A DNA stretch of 64,000 nucleotides from Bradyrhizobium tropiciagri (GCF_018130505.1 NZ_JAFCKH010000002.1:62001-126000); one strand, 5' to 3'. Counted from the first letter of the stretch, positions 7,912 to 16,204 are shown. Notes: generated by a model not told the origin, from the letters alone. Program-made: numbers and translations.

Positions 7912-9882
7912 TTAGTCCTCTTCGTTGAAACGATCACTGTTCTCGTTGAGACCTAAATGGGCGAGAATCTTGTCGGGGATTTTCCAGAACTGAACGTTCT
8001 TGGATTGATACAGCTCGTAGCGCGCATAGACGTGGTACGGCGGCTTCAGCTCGGCTTTCTCCGCGTCTTTCAGTACGTCCTTGTACGTCTCGCGGTCGAG
8101 CTGGCCCACCGGCCCTTCGCCGTCCCAGATGATAAAGTAGCCTTCGCCTCGGTCGTTCTTGCCGACGAGGTAGCGATACTTCGGCTCTTCGATACGGATC
8201 AGCCCCGGAGAGCTGCGATTCGAAGTCTCCCAGTGCGATGTAATGACGACGTCGACGAGCTCGTCTTTCTTCATCGATAGGACAGTCTTCGCGTCAATTT
8301 GCTTGGTGAGGAGCCGATATTCAAACGCTCCGCCGAGAGGAGCTGCCCTGCCGCCGTTTGGCCTCTCTCCGGTTATCGCGTTGTGCAATCGCCTCCAGGT
8401 CAGCGTCCTGGCGTATTTGTCACCTGCCTCGGGAGAGCCTTGCTCGATCAGAATGAAACGACGAGAGGCGTCCGTATCGCTGTTGAGCTGAAGCACGGCA
8501 TGTCCAGTGGTGCCCGTGCCGGCATATGGATCGAGAACAACACCCGTTGGAGGACACCAGATCTGTATCAGCTTTTTGATGAGTGCCAGCGGTTTGACGG
8601 TCGTGAAATTGTGGCCTGGACCGACGACGGTATCGAGCTCTTCGAGGCCCTCTCTTGTGCGGCCCGTTTCTGAAGAGCTCCACGAGACGGCACCGAGCTC
8701 TACTACTTCCTCCTCATCCACCCAGAAGGAAGTCGGTACGACGCCAGCCTTAATCTCCGATCGATATACCTTGTACATCGGTTTGGCCGTGCCCTTCATA
8801 CCGAAGTACAGCCTAGGCCATGCGCCCTCTTCCAGCTTCTTCATCGCCTTGCTGCGTGCAGCGCGAAGAACCTTGTGCTCGAGGCTGAAGTCCTTGTCCG
8901 TTGGTAGCGGCGCATCCTTGATAACCAGTGCAGGCGTGCGCCCGTCTCGTAGATCACGTTCAACAACATGAACGCCCCAGGCAGCCAGCCACTCCTTCAT
9001 GCGGCGCTTTTCGAACGCCCAACATCGGTTCTCGCTCGGGTAGTGCAGCTCTCCATCGAATGGAGATTGCAACGCATAGAGCGCGGTCGGATGGCTATCC
9101 GCGCCGGTCCCCGTTAAGTCACCTTGCTTCCAGTCTCCGTCTGGATCGTTATCGGGATTTCCAAAGCGAGCATTCGACTTTTCAGTTCGATCGAGGAGCC
9201 TCGTCTTGGCGGAGGCGAGGTCCTTGGCGTAGACGAGCACATATTCCGTCGTCGCCGACACGTGCTTCGTATTATTTTTTACGGTCGTCTTTTGCCAGTT
9301 GATAATTGCGAGCCGATTGTCCTCCCCGAACACCTCGTCCATGAGCATGCCGAGATGGAAGAGCTCGTTATCATCGATGCAGATGGCCAAGACGCCGCTC
9401 GGCTTGAGCATCGCCTTCATCATCTGGAGCCGAGGCATCATCGCCTTGATCCATTTGGTGTGCCGCGAGCCGTCGTCCTTGGCCACGAGAGTCCCAAGGT
9501 CGGGGTCGTTCGGGTCCTTGTCCCAGGCGTCGTTGTATCGGAACTGCTGGCCGGTGTTGTACGGCGGGTCGGTGACGATGAGGTCAATCTGGCCCCGGTA
9601 TTTGTACAGGGTCACCATCGCCTGGAGGTTCTCGCCCTCAATGAGCAGGTTCCGGCCCTGCTGGTCTGGCGGGCCGACATGCAGCTTCGACTCCCGGCGC
9701 ATGACGCGGGGACGCACCTTGCGGCCGATCTCAAGAGCCGAGCGTTTGCCACTGAAGCTGAGCGCGACGCCTCCACTCAGAAGCGATTTGACGAGCTTGA
9801 TCAAGTCCTCTTTGTCGAGGAAGTCCAAGGGGTTGGGTTGCTCCTGATCGGCGCGCAGAAGTTTTTTTACGATTGCGGACAT
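7912..9882 (-). CDS. mod: Type III adenine-N6 DNA methyltransferase (Mod subunit)
   Basis: Methylates one adenine strand of the recognition site and gives the type III complex its specificity. It is 656 residues, near the usual Mod length. The order of motifs is that of beta-class enzymes: catalytic DPPY in LIVTDPPYNTGQ near residue 107, target-recognition region in the middle (about 200-420), then the S-adenosylmethionine site VLDPYAGTGTTGHAV near 455. The start is ATG after a GGGGGA site. It is the first gene of the operon mod-res-GIY-YIG on the minus strand. The recognition sequence cannot be predicted from sequence alone. Confidence 0.94.
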   Translation of the reverse strand: MSAIVKKLLRADQEQPNPLDFLDKEDLIKLVKSLLSGGVALSFSGKRSALEIGRKVRPRVMRRESKLHVGPPDQQGRNLLIEGENLQAMVTLYKYRGQIDLIVTDPPYNTGQQFRYNDAWDKDPNDPDLGTLVAKDDGSRHTKWIKAMMPRLQMMKAMLKPSGVLAICIDDNELFHLGMLMDEVFGEDNRLAIINWQKTTVKNNTKHVSATTEYVLVYAKDLASAKTRLLDRTEKSNARFGNPDNDPDGDWKQGDLTGTGADSHPTALYALQSPFDGELHYPSENRCWAFEKRRMKEWLAAWGVHVVERDLRDGRTPALVIKDAPLPTDKDFSLEHKVLRAARSKAMKKLEEGAWPRLYFGMKGTAKPMYKVYRSEIKAGVVPTSFWVDEEEVVELGAVSWSSSETGRTREGLEELDTVVGPGHNFTTVKPLALIKKLIQIWCPPTGVVLDPYAGTGTTGHAVLQLNSDTDASRRFILIEQGSPEAGDKYARTLTWRRLHNAITGERPNGGRAAPLGGAFEYRLLTKQIDAKTVLSMKKDELVDVVITSHWETSNRSSPGLIRIEEPKYRYLVGKNDRGEGYFIIWDGEGPVGQLDRETYKDVLKDAEKAELKPPYHVYARYELYQSKNVQFWKIPDKILAHLGLNENSDRFNEED

Positions 9883-10517
9883 CGGTCCCCCGGAAGAGGC
9901 AAAAGGCAGCGGAATCGACAGATACTACGCCGAACAAATCGAGAACAAAAGTCCTGCTGCCTATACTTGCATATCCGGTGGGGCTCCACCGGCCAAGCGC
10001 TTAACGCGCGCCATCACCAAAATGCTTACCTCTCCATTGGGAAGGTCTGTTGAGCGAAGCCTAAAGTGATGCAAGCGCCCAAGGCTCGTCTTCCAGTTGC
10101 CGCCCCAGCGCTTGGCTCTGGACCTGGACGAAGTGGCCCAGCGGTGAGACAGCCGGTGCCTTTCCCACATCGGTTTAGCCAACTCGCTCTGCGTGAGGCT
10201 GATCGGGAGTGCGTAAAAGGACCAGAACTTTCCACCCCCTATAAAGGGCAATTTCGATTATTTGACCGAAAATGAGAGGAGCGCCTGTGCGGCAGGCACT
10301 TCTCGCAGAATCGAAATTCCACGAAAATCCGGGAAATGCCTATTTTCTCAAGCGCGTCGATCCTCTCAGAGAGGGCGATCGACGGCCGACCAGGCCTCCT
10401 GGCATCGGCCCCCAGACCAGGGTCCTGCTACCATCCTCACAACCCGTAGCTAGGTGCTACTGGTCGGATAGAGAAGTGTACCGTAGAGGATAGCCTACCA
10501 AGGACGGTAGGCGTCTC
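9883..10517. other. Intergenic region upstream of mod; no supported gene
   Basis: Both flanking genes are on the minus strand. The part next to mod (about 9900-9965) is AT-rich and probably holds the RM promoter (TTGTTC and TAGTAT stretches, poorly spaced). One 96-codon minus-strand frame (10251-9961) exists but has no recognisable motif and no good ribosome site. A 7-bp hairpin GCCTACC/GGTAGGC at 10493-10512, just past the primase gene stop, could slow transcription but lacks a T tract. Confidence 0.5.
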
Positions 10518-11513
10518 TCACCTCTGCTTCCTAGCCTTTCCCCAGCGGTATTCGACCGCCTTGCCCGGCTTTGGCTTCGTGAGTGGCACGATCCAGCCGG
10601 TCCGGATCGCCTTGCGACGAACGCGCCGGAACTGCTCGCGAGGCCATTCAAACTTTTCCCTCAATCCATCCGCGACCAAAAACCTGGCATCCGGCCCGTT
10701 CTGTGCCTGCAACCAAGCTATCAGAGCCGTGAAATACGGGTCTTGAACCATCTCGTCGAGTGACGCTGCGGTCAGCCAAGCTCCGTGGCGCCCGATGCGG
10801 TTGGTGCCGTCGATAGTGTACTTCCAGGCAGACCGCGCGACGTTGACCACCTCGTCGTCATGGAGAGGAGGGACGCAAGAGTCCTCATTGAACGTCCTCG
10901 CCACGTCGAGCAGGTCGTCGAACGTGTCGCAACTGTGTGCATCGCGCATGCAGTGCCGCCAGAGCATCTTGTTACGTTCGCCCTCGGGTGCGGGCCTGCG
11001 GTGCGCCTGATCTCCAGGCCACCAGGCGTTCTGCATGAACGGCAGATTGGGCAGATCGTCCAGCGTGCCCTGAACGATCTCATAGGCCATGCGCTTGCCC
11101 TCTGAGGGCGGAGCAACGACATACCCGTCACCGAGCTGATCGATCGGAAGCTCATTTCCCCAAGGTCGGATCTGGCGCTTCTCTCCCCCATGACGGTACC
11201 ATGCTTGAAAGTTTCCCGAGCCGGTGCGGACCACGAACGGGGTCTCGCCGTGGCGCGCTAAGGCATCGCCAAGGACATTTTCGTCTTTGCAATCGACGTC
11301 CAGGACCGTCAGGCCGGTGATACGGCCACAGGCCAGTCCGAACGCGCTCGCGTCGGCGAATTGCTTCCCGAGCTTTTCGCTCCTCAAACTTCCGACCTTC
11401 ATATATCCACGGATCGCCGGTCGCTTATCGTTGCCGATGACCTTGACCGGGAACGTGGGAAGCCCACGAGCGGCATATTCCGGCTGCCACTTCGCAAAGA
11501 TGCCCATTGCCAT
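10518..11513 (-). CDS. Bifunctional primase-polymerase (Prim-Pol) domain protein
   Basis: A 331-residue archaeo-eukaryotic-type primase/polymerase of the kind coded by plasmids, satellites and integrative elements. The N-terminal Prim-Pol domain shows the GLACGRITGLTVLDVDCKD stretch with the metal-binding DVD near residue 72, then RTGSGNFQAWYRH, and the conserved GDGYVVAPPS near 130. A helical primase C-terminal-like region follows (GERNKMLWRHCMRDAH). The helicase domain found in longer replication proteins is missing, so it probably primes or replicates only with host help. Its ATG follows the alpA stop by 3 bases, so the two genes are translated together. Confidence 0.83.
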   Translation of the reverse strand: MAMGIFAKWQPEYAARGLPTFPVKVIGNDKRPAIRGYMKVGSLRSEKLGKQFADASAFGLACGRITGLTVLDVDCKDENVLGDALARHGETPFVVRTGSGNFQAWYRHGGEKRQIRPWGNELPIDQLGDGYVVAPPSEGKRMAYEIVQGTLDDLPNLPFMQNAWWPGDQAHRRPAPEGERNKMLWRHCMRDAHSCDTFDDLLDVARTFNEDSCVPPLHDDEVVNVARSAWKYTIDGTNRIGRHGAWLTAASLDEMVQDPYFTALIAWLQAQNGPDARFLVADGLREKFEWPREQFRRVRRKAIRTGWIVPLTKPKPGKAVEYRWGKARKQR

Positions 11514-11516
11514 GGC

Positions 11517-11726
11517 TTACGGCTCTCGTGTGAAGCCGTTGGCGACGAGGGTTTGGATTTCTTCGGCCCTCCAGGCGGTGATGCGCGGCCCTAGCTTCAC
11601 GGGCTGGGGGAAGCGGCCCGACTTCACGCCGGCCCACCAGGTTGACTTGCTAACGGGGATGGGACCAGCCGGGGCGAGGACTGCCGAAAGGCGGAGGAGC
11701 CGGTCAGTCGAAGAGGGCGAGTTCAA
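11517..11726 (-). CDS. AlpA-family helix-turn-helix regulator / excisionase
   Basis: About 69 residues. The sequence has the AlpA/MerR-like layout: RLLRLSAV at the start, the recognition-helix segment SKSTWWAGVKSGRFPQPVKL, then the wing GPRITAWRAEEI. Members activate or repress integrase expression or act as excisionases in P4-like elements. I chose the TTG at 11726, which has GAGG about 7 bases upstream; a further TTG at 11738 would add four residues. It is the first gene of the pair with the primase-polymerase and lies beside a palindrome-rich control region. Confidence 0.78.
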   Translation of the reverse strand: MNSPSSTDRLLRLSAVLAPAGPIPVSKSTWWAGVKSGRFPQPVKLGPRITAWRAEEIQTLVANGFTREP

Positions 11727-11794
11727 GGGACACCTCAATGCTCTGATGAGAAAGAGGTGCCTTATTGATCAGGCGCGGATCGCCTTGGACGAAC

Positions 11795-11852
11795 TCGGAT
11801 AGCGGCTATCCGATTTCGGAGAACCGCTGCCGCTCTACAAACCGATTTCGGA
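11795..11852. promoter_or_regulatory. Palindrome-rich control region of element 1
   Basis: A perfect 19-base palindrome TCGGATAGCGGCTATCCGA occupies 11795-11813. It is followed by two direct copies of CCGATTTCGGA, itself an imperfect palindrome, at 11810-11820 and 11842-11852. The region sits between alpA (minus strand) and a small plus-strand gene. This is the expected position for operators of a divergent switch, with AlpA or an unseen repressor as possible ligand. Confidence 0.5.
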
Positions 11853-11930
11853 TTGGTGCTGTCTGAAATCGCACAACGACCGGGGGCGTCGTGACACAGC
11901 TTGGCCTCACCATCGAAAAAGGAGTTGGAC

Positions 11931-12149
11931 TTGACAGAGAACTTTGATTGGACGGCCAACGACGAACTGGTTTCGGTCCGAAAGCAGAATGCGATCGCTG
12001 TTTATCTCTCCACGACCGGGACCGTCGTTGTTCGACAGCAGGGGGATGAACCGGGTTCCGATAAGTGCATCCACGTAGCGGCGCACCTTGTGCCGGACCT
12101 CATCGACCGGCTGGAAGACGTTTTCTGTTCGGCCGTTTCGGCTGGCTAA
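11931..12149 (+). CDS. Small hypothetical protein of element 1
   Basis: A 72-residue protein and the only plus-strand gene of the element. TTG at 11931 has AAAAGGAG 7 bases upstream, which decides the start over the TTG at 11901. The sequence is acidic and soluble, with a likely beta-rich core (LVSVRKQNAIAVYLSTTGTV) and a C-terminal amphipathic helix (AAHLVPDLIDRLEDVF). I do not recognise the family. Its position opposite alpA across the operator region suggests an element-housekeeping or regulatory role, which is only inference. Confidence 0.6.
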   Translation: MTENFDWTANDELVSVRKQNAIAVYLSTTGTVVVRQQGDEPGSDKCIHVAAHLVPDLIDRLEDVFCSAVSAG

Positions 12150-12154
12150 GCCTC

Positions 12155-12805
12155 TTATTGGCCGCCGCCGTCGTAATCCGGAGGCGGCCAATCTAGTTCT
12201 TGCATGGCCGTTCTCAGACGACTCAAGACCGTTTCCTGGGTCACCGTGGGAATTTGGTGGCGCTCTAAGTCGGTGACAATATCTCTCGTGGCCGTGTTTC
12301 TCGAGTTCCTGGGATTGAAGGTATAACCTGCAACTGCCATTCCCAGGACGAGCTTGAGGAGGGACTGCCGCTCCCGGGCATTCGGAGCGGGATCGGCTTC
12401 GAGCCTTTGCTTTTGCGCTTCTAGCTCGGCAATTCGAGCGAGCAGAGCTTCTCGGGTCAACGCTGCTTCGGGCAGAGTTTGTACATTGGAATACGATCCC
12501 CTGATGCACTCTTTCAGCGCAGGGTTGATCCACACGCCCATATGTTCCGCCCATGGCAGCAGGTCCGGAGGCGAAATCCTATCCGGAGAGCCGGGCAGCA
12601 ATTCGGTTCCGCAGTGACGCTCGATTAGCGTGCGCGTCCGGTGAACAAACTTTTGAGCGGAAGGTATGTCGATCGGCTCGCTCGGATCGCACTGGTGAAT
12701 CAAGGCAGATGATTCGAATGCCGTCCAGAACGGCATCTTGCACCAAACTCTGTAAATACCCTCGACGAGGTCGTCCTCTTCTTCTTCGTACCAGGCTTGA
12801 GACAT
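12155..12805 (-). CDS. Hypothetical island protein with C-terminal HTH-like domain
   Basis: About 216 residues from the ATG at 12805; the frame stays open upstream and no strong ribosome site settles the start. A central helix (ALTREALLARIAELEAQKQR) looks like a short coiled coil. The C-terminal 65 residues (LGMAVAGYTFNPRNSRNTAT, then DLERHQIPTVTQETVLSRL) have the pattern often seen in integrative-element proteins, where it looks like a DNA-binding helix-turn-helix. No enzyme motif is visible. It lies downstream of the DUF488 pair on the same strand after a gap of about 100 bases and converges with the small plus-strand gene. Confidence 0.65.
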   Translation of the reverse strand: MSQAWYEEEEDDLVEGIYRVWCKMPFWTAFESSALIHQCDPSEPIDIPSAQKFVHRTRTLIERHCGTELLPGSPDRISPPDLLPWAEHMGVWINPALKECIRGSYSNVQTLPEAALTREALLARIAELEAQKQRLEADPAPNARERQSLLKLVLGMAVAGYTFNPRNSRNTATRDIVTDLERHQIPTVTQETVLSRLRTAMQELDWPPPDYDGGGQ

Positions 12806-12908
12806 TTGCATCCGGAGGCTAGTCAACGGGGGCTGGATAGAGCACAAGCTCGCCGCGATCAACTACGGATCAGGGATATCTTTACCCCCTACGCTGTTGC
12901 GAAGTCAT

Positions 12909-13340
12909 TCAGAGGTGCTCGATCTCCACGTCACCCCATTTTTCCTTCAGGTATTCGACCACGAGACGGCGATGGCAATGGTGCGGCTTATCTTCGCTGC
13001 ACAACAAGCAACTTCCGTCCAGTCGTGAGCGGTCGATGTTTTCAATTTTGCGCCGAGCCATTAAGTCGAGGAACTTCTCCGCGTAAGTGGCCCACGGTCC
13101 TTTGTCTTTTTTGTATTGGTCAAGAATATCCTGGGTCGGCGCCAATTCGGACATGTGCTCGTAACCGATTCCGCCAATAGATGATGCGAAGTAGCGAAGA
13201 TCATCTCTTTTTGCGAATCCAGCCAGCTGCGAAACATTGTTCAACCGAACATCGACCAGTTTCTTGACGCGCGCTCGCGATAGTCTCGTGAAAAATGACT
13301 CGGCTGATGTTTTCGTAAATCCGATCGTAAAAAGCTTCAT
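12909..13340 (-). CDS. DUF488 family protein (second copy of the pair)
   Basis: A 143-residue protein that starts FTIGFTKTSAESF and carries the family signature C-x-E-x4-C-H-R as CSEDKPHHCHRR near residue 112, plus DVRLNN in strand 2. These conserved cysteines, acidic residue and His-Arg suggest an active or metal site, but the biochemical function of DUF488 is unknown to me. Its ATG directly abuts the stop codon of the other DUF488 gene (TGA-ATG), so the two are translationally coupled. It is more diverged from the textbook YTIGHS form than its partner, which suggests the two have different roles or form a heteromer. Confidence 0.85.
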   Translation of the reverse strand: MKLFTIGFTKTSAESFFTRLSRARVKKLVDVRLNNVSQLAGFAKRDDLRYFASSIGGIGYEHMSELAPTQDILDQYKKDKGPWATYAEKFLDLMARRKIENIDRSRLDGSCLLCSEDKPHHCHRRLVVEYLKEKWGDVEIEHL

Positions 13341-13976
13341 TCAGCTGCGCCCCACATTTTTCGGTCCGACTCCCGCTGAAGCCGGCGACTCAGGCGACTG
13401 CTCGCGATAGGCGATTTCGTTCGCCTGACGCGCATATGCTTCACGTACGACGACATCGTAGGTCCGGAACATATCGTTGCTTGGAATCCCTAGCATCTTG
13501 ACCAATCGTTCAATGGCGTGCGTATGATCCTCGCTGGTGCCGTCCGCAAGGATGTGTTTGATTGGCACGCCATCCTCCTCCAGTGATCGCGATACTAGGA
13601 TGGTACGATGGCAGTCTAACGGTTCCTTTTCGGCGCACATTAATGCCAAGCGGTAGAGCTTTGTCCCCTCCTTCACTCTTTCGATGCCACGCCTGAACAG
13701 GTCTGTCCTAGCGAGAAGATCGTACTGGACTTGGCCATCGCGGTAGCAGTTCTTGTCCTCGCTTCGCGCCCCCAGTTCCGCCCCGAGGAAGACATATGCG
13801 ATGCCAACCTCGCGCAGAGCGTTCTTCAGAGACTCGCGATTGAACTGCGGATTCATGCGGCTGTAGGGTCGCGAACGCACGTCGCAGAGCGCTGTGATGC
13901 CATGCTGCTTCAGCAGGGCGATCAGCTTCTCCACCGGGTGCGTTGAGTGACCAATAGTATATACCGCGTCGACCAT
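13341..13976 (-). CDS. DUF488 family protein (first copy of the pair)
   Basis: A 211-residue protein with the classical start VYTIGHSTHPVEKL, then DVRSRPYSRMNPQFN, AYVFLGAELGARSED, and the C-x-E-x4-C-H-R signature as CAEKEPLDCHRT near residue 115. A 60-residue C-terminal tail has no motif I recognise. It begins 8 bases after the dual-OB gene stop, with GAGG just before ATG, and ends flush with the next DUF488 gene. Function unknown; operon membership is clear from spacing. Confidence 0.87.
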   Translation of the reverse strand: MVDAVYTIGHSTHPVEKLIALLKQHGITALCDVRSRPYSRMNPQFNRESLKNALREVGIAYVFLGAELGARSEDKNCYRDGQVQYDLLARTDLFRRGIERVKEGTKLYRLALMCAEKEPLDCHRTILVSRSLEEDGVPIKHILADGTSEDHTHAIERLVKMLGIPSNDMFRTYDVVVREAYARQANEIAYREQSPESPASAGVGPKNVGRS

Positions 13977-13984
13977 GCCTCAAC

Positions 13985-14683
13985 CTATAATCGGTCGGAT
14001 GTAATAACTGCGGCGACCAGTTTTGTGGCCGAGCCATTGAGGATTTCTGCCAGACTAACACAGAGACGCGATCCGTCCACGGCGTACGCGCCGTCCGGTT
14101 CCGCCAAGTATTTCGTCTCAATCCACGGATCGGTCACCACAAAATTGTAGTTGGTCCCATTGAATGTGAACTTCGCGCGGACCCTCCGCACGGAGCCCCC
14201 GCCGAACTTCGATTCACTTGCGACCACCAGTTCAAGTTTAGACGGTTCGATGAGTAGGAGAGACCCTTTAAGACCTTTCGCGATTGCTTCGTCGACCTTG
14301 TCGTTTAAGCCATGATAGCTGTGATCGCCATCCGACCAAAGCGGCCCTTGGATGTTGTCCGTCGCGTTGACGATCTGAGTCCATGTGGCGCGCCCGGTCT
14401 TGCGCCAATAGAAGCCATCATCGATCTGGTGATTCTCAGTCTGGTGATCACTTGGCGCTGGTGCGCTCATCGACACACGTACGATATCGAGCAAGTCTGC
14501 TGAGGTGCCATCCTTGTATTCGGCGTCCTTACCCGAAATCGAATTGCCGTGCTTGGCATTGATGGGGCGGACCCAATCACCAATTTTGTTGCTTTCAAAT
14601 TTCTTCCCTGCAACACAAGCCCCACCAGGTCTTCGGGAATTAGCAAGACAGAGAATGGTCTCCACGTATTTCGGACTTGGCAC
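13985..14683 (-). CDS. Dual OB domain-containing protein
   Basis: About 232 residues from GTG at 14683, chosen because GGAGG stands 9 bases upstream; the frame continues upstream into the integrase 3' region, which is not coding here. The N-terminus ETILCLANSRRPGGACVAGK, then GDWVRPINAKHGN, DLLDIVRVSM and TENHQIDDGFYW fit the dual OB-fold (DuOB) family as I know it; the C-terminal half holds a second beta-rich unit. OB folds usually bind nucleic acid, but the ligand here is unknown. It leads the operon DuOB-DUF488-DUF488. The 175-base gap after the integrase is AT-rich and could carry its promoter. Confidence 0.78.
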   Translation of the reverse strand: MPSPKYVETILCLANSRRPGGACVAGKKFESNKIGDWVRPINAKHGNSISGKDAEYKDGTSADLLDIVRVSMSAPAPSDHQTENHQIDDGFYWRKTGRATWTQIVNATDNIQGPLWSDGDHSYHGLNDKVDEAIAKGLKGSLLLIEPSKLELVVASESKFGGGSVRRVRAKFTFNGTNYNFVVTDPWIETKYLAEPDGAYAVDGSRLCVSLAEILNGSATKLVAAVITSDRL

Positions 14684-14858
14684 AGCGACGCCCCTCCCCA
14701 GCCAACCAGTCGAGGGATTAGGATAGCACACGTATAGATTTAGTGATGCGTTTTCGAACCCGGTGCTCGACGTGCGGGATATTAAGAAGGAGCAGGAAAG
14801 AAGGGGCGCCTTTGTCTCGGGTCTCAACCCAGTCACGGCGTTGAACCCTGCTCGATGC

Positions 14859-16061
14859 TCAAGCTCTCGTCTGCTTTTTAGACCTGGGCTTGGGCGCTTT
14901 ACCGTGGCAGTACGTCTGCCAAGCCTCCATAAGCTTGCGGCGCTTCTCGAGGGCATCGCCACGTCGATAGGCGCGTTCGGCCTTGTCTCCGACTATGTGC
15001 GCAAGTGCGGCTTCCGCAACCTCCCGCGGGAACGCAGTGGCATCGCCGGCCCAGTCCCGAAACGAACTGCGGAATCCATGGGGGGTTGCGTCCACTTCCA
15101 TCCGTTCTAGGACCGCTTCCAGTGAGGTCTCGGACAGTGGCTTGCCGCGCTTCCCGCCGGGAAAGACGAACTGGCTCTCCTCGGTGCGGAGCCGTTTCAT
15201 CTGCCGCAGGATTTGAATTGCCTGGCTGGTGAGCGGAACGCGGTGTTCGCGACCACCCTTCATTCGGGGGCCTGGGACGACCCAGAGTCGGTCATCGAGC
15301 GATAGCTCAGGCCAGACGAGGCCGAATACTTCGCCGGAACGCGCGGCTGTTAGAATTGCAAACTCCAGTGCCCTCGGTGCTACTCCTTCCATCTCCCTCA
15401 GCCGCTGCATGAAGGCGGGCACCTCCTGGAAGGGGAGAGCTTTGTGGTGCCCCCTCGTTAGCATTGGTCGCCTTGGCAAGATGGCGTCGAGATGCCCGCG
15501 CCACTGTGCTGGGTTCTCTCCGGAACGCATGCCGCGCGCCTTGGCGAAGCTCAGGACGCGCTCAATCCTTCCCCGCAGTCTGGAGGCCGTCTCCGGCTTC
15601 GCGCGCCAGAGCGGCTCCAGAACGGCCAGGACGTCGTCGGTCGATATCTCTGCTACCGGCTTCAACCTGATCTGTTGGCAATACCTCGTCAGAGTCATAG
15701 TCCATTGCGCTCGGTGCTTCTCGTTCCTCCAGGACGGAGACATGCTTTCGACCAGCGCGTCGGCCGCCTCCCCGAAAGTGACTTGTGACCGCTCGGTATT
15801 GCGGGCCGCCAGGGGATCACGTCCTTCAAGGACGATCTGGCGAGCATTGGCAGCCTTCTCTCGGGCCTTGACCAAGGGCACATCTCGCAACGGCCCCAAG
15901 CCCATCTCGCGGCGTCGGCCGGCCGTCTTCCACATGAACACCCATGACGCGGCCCCGCTCGGGCTAATGCTGAGATACAACCCGCCGCCATCCGAGTGAC
16001 GACCCGGCTTTGTGAGTGTTGCGACCTTGCGGGCGCTGAGCTTGTTGACCAACTTGGCCAT
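14859..16061 (-). CDS. int: P4-type tyrosine recombinase (integrase) of element 1
   Basis: A 400-residue site-specific recombinase. The N-terminal DUF4102-like arm-binding domain is seen in HSDGGGLYLSISPSGAASW, a SAM-like core-binding domain in the middle, and the catalytic domain after residue 210: Arg in LTAARSGEVFGL, Lys/His region in HRVPLTS, HGFRSSFRDW for the His-x-x-Arg box, and the late AHIVGDKAERAYRRGD with the tyrosine nucleophile. All catalytic residues are present. It starts 3 bases from a TTCCCCACC arm-type repeat and 144 bases from the distal attachment core, the usual layout for an element inserted in the 3' end of a tRNA gene. Confidence 0.96.
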   Translation of the reverse strand: MAKLVNKLSARKVATLTKPGRHSDGGGLYLSISPSGAASWVFMWKTAGRRREMGLGPLRDVPLVKAREKAANARQIVLEGRDPLAARNTERSQVTFGEAADALVESMSPSWRNEKHRAQWTMTLTRYCQQIRLKPVAEISTDDVLAVLEPLWRAKPETASRLRGRIERVLSFAKARGMRSGENPAQWRGHLDAILPRRPMLTRGHHKALPFQEVPAFMQRLREMEGVAPRALEFAILTAARSGEVFGLVWPELSLDDRLWVVPGPRMKGGREHRVPLTSQAIQILRQMKRLRTEESQFVFPGGKRGKPLSETSLEAVLERMEVDATPHGFRSSFRDWAGDATAFPREVAEAALAHIVGDKAERAYRRGDALEKRRKLMEAWQTYCHGKAPKPRSKKQTRA

Positions 16062-16063
16062 CG

Positions 16064-16086
16064 TTCCCCACCTTCTTCCCCACCCG
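16064..16086 (+). repeat. Putative integrase arm-type site, right end of element 1
   Basis: TTCCCCACC-TTC-TTCCCCACC-CG, matching the left-end site at 4422-4444 in 21 of 23 positions and in the same orientation. It directly precedes the integrase start codon, so binding here could also autoregulate int. Further right, AGTTGGACGA occurs at 16110-16119 and 16173-16182, a second repeat family between int and the core. Confidence 0.55.
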
Positions 16087-16204
16087 GCACCCCGGATTTC
16101 TCGGGATTCAGTTGGACGACAACGGATGGAGAATGTCGTAAAGTGCTTGCAGGGAAGCGTCTAGCGAAACCAAGTTGGACGATGTTGGACTTTGGTATGG
16201 CGGA

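Noticed and set aside
9961-10251. 96-codon minus-strand frame upstream of mod
   Set aside because: No recognisable motif and no good ribosome site; kept as unannotated intergenic DNA.
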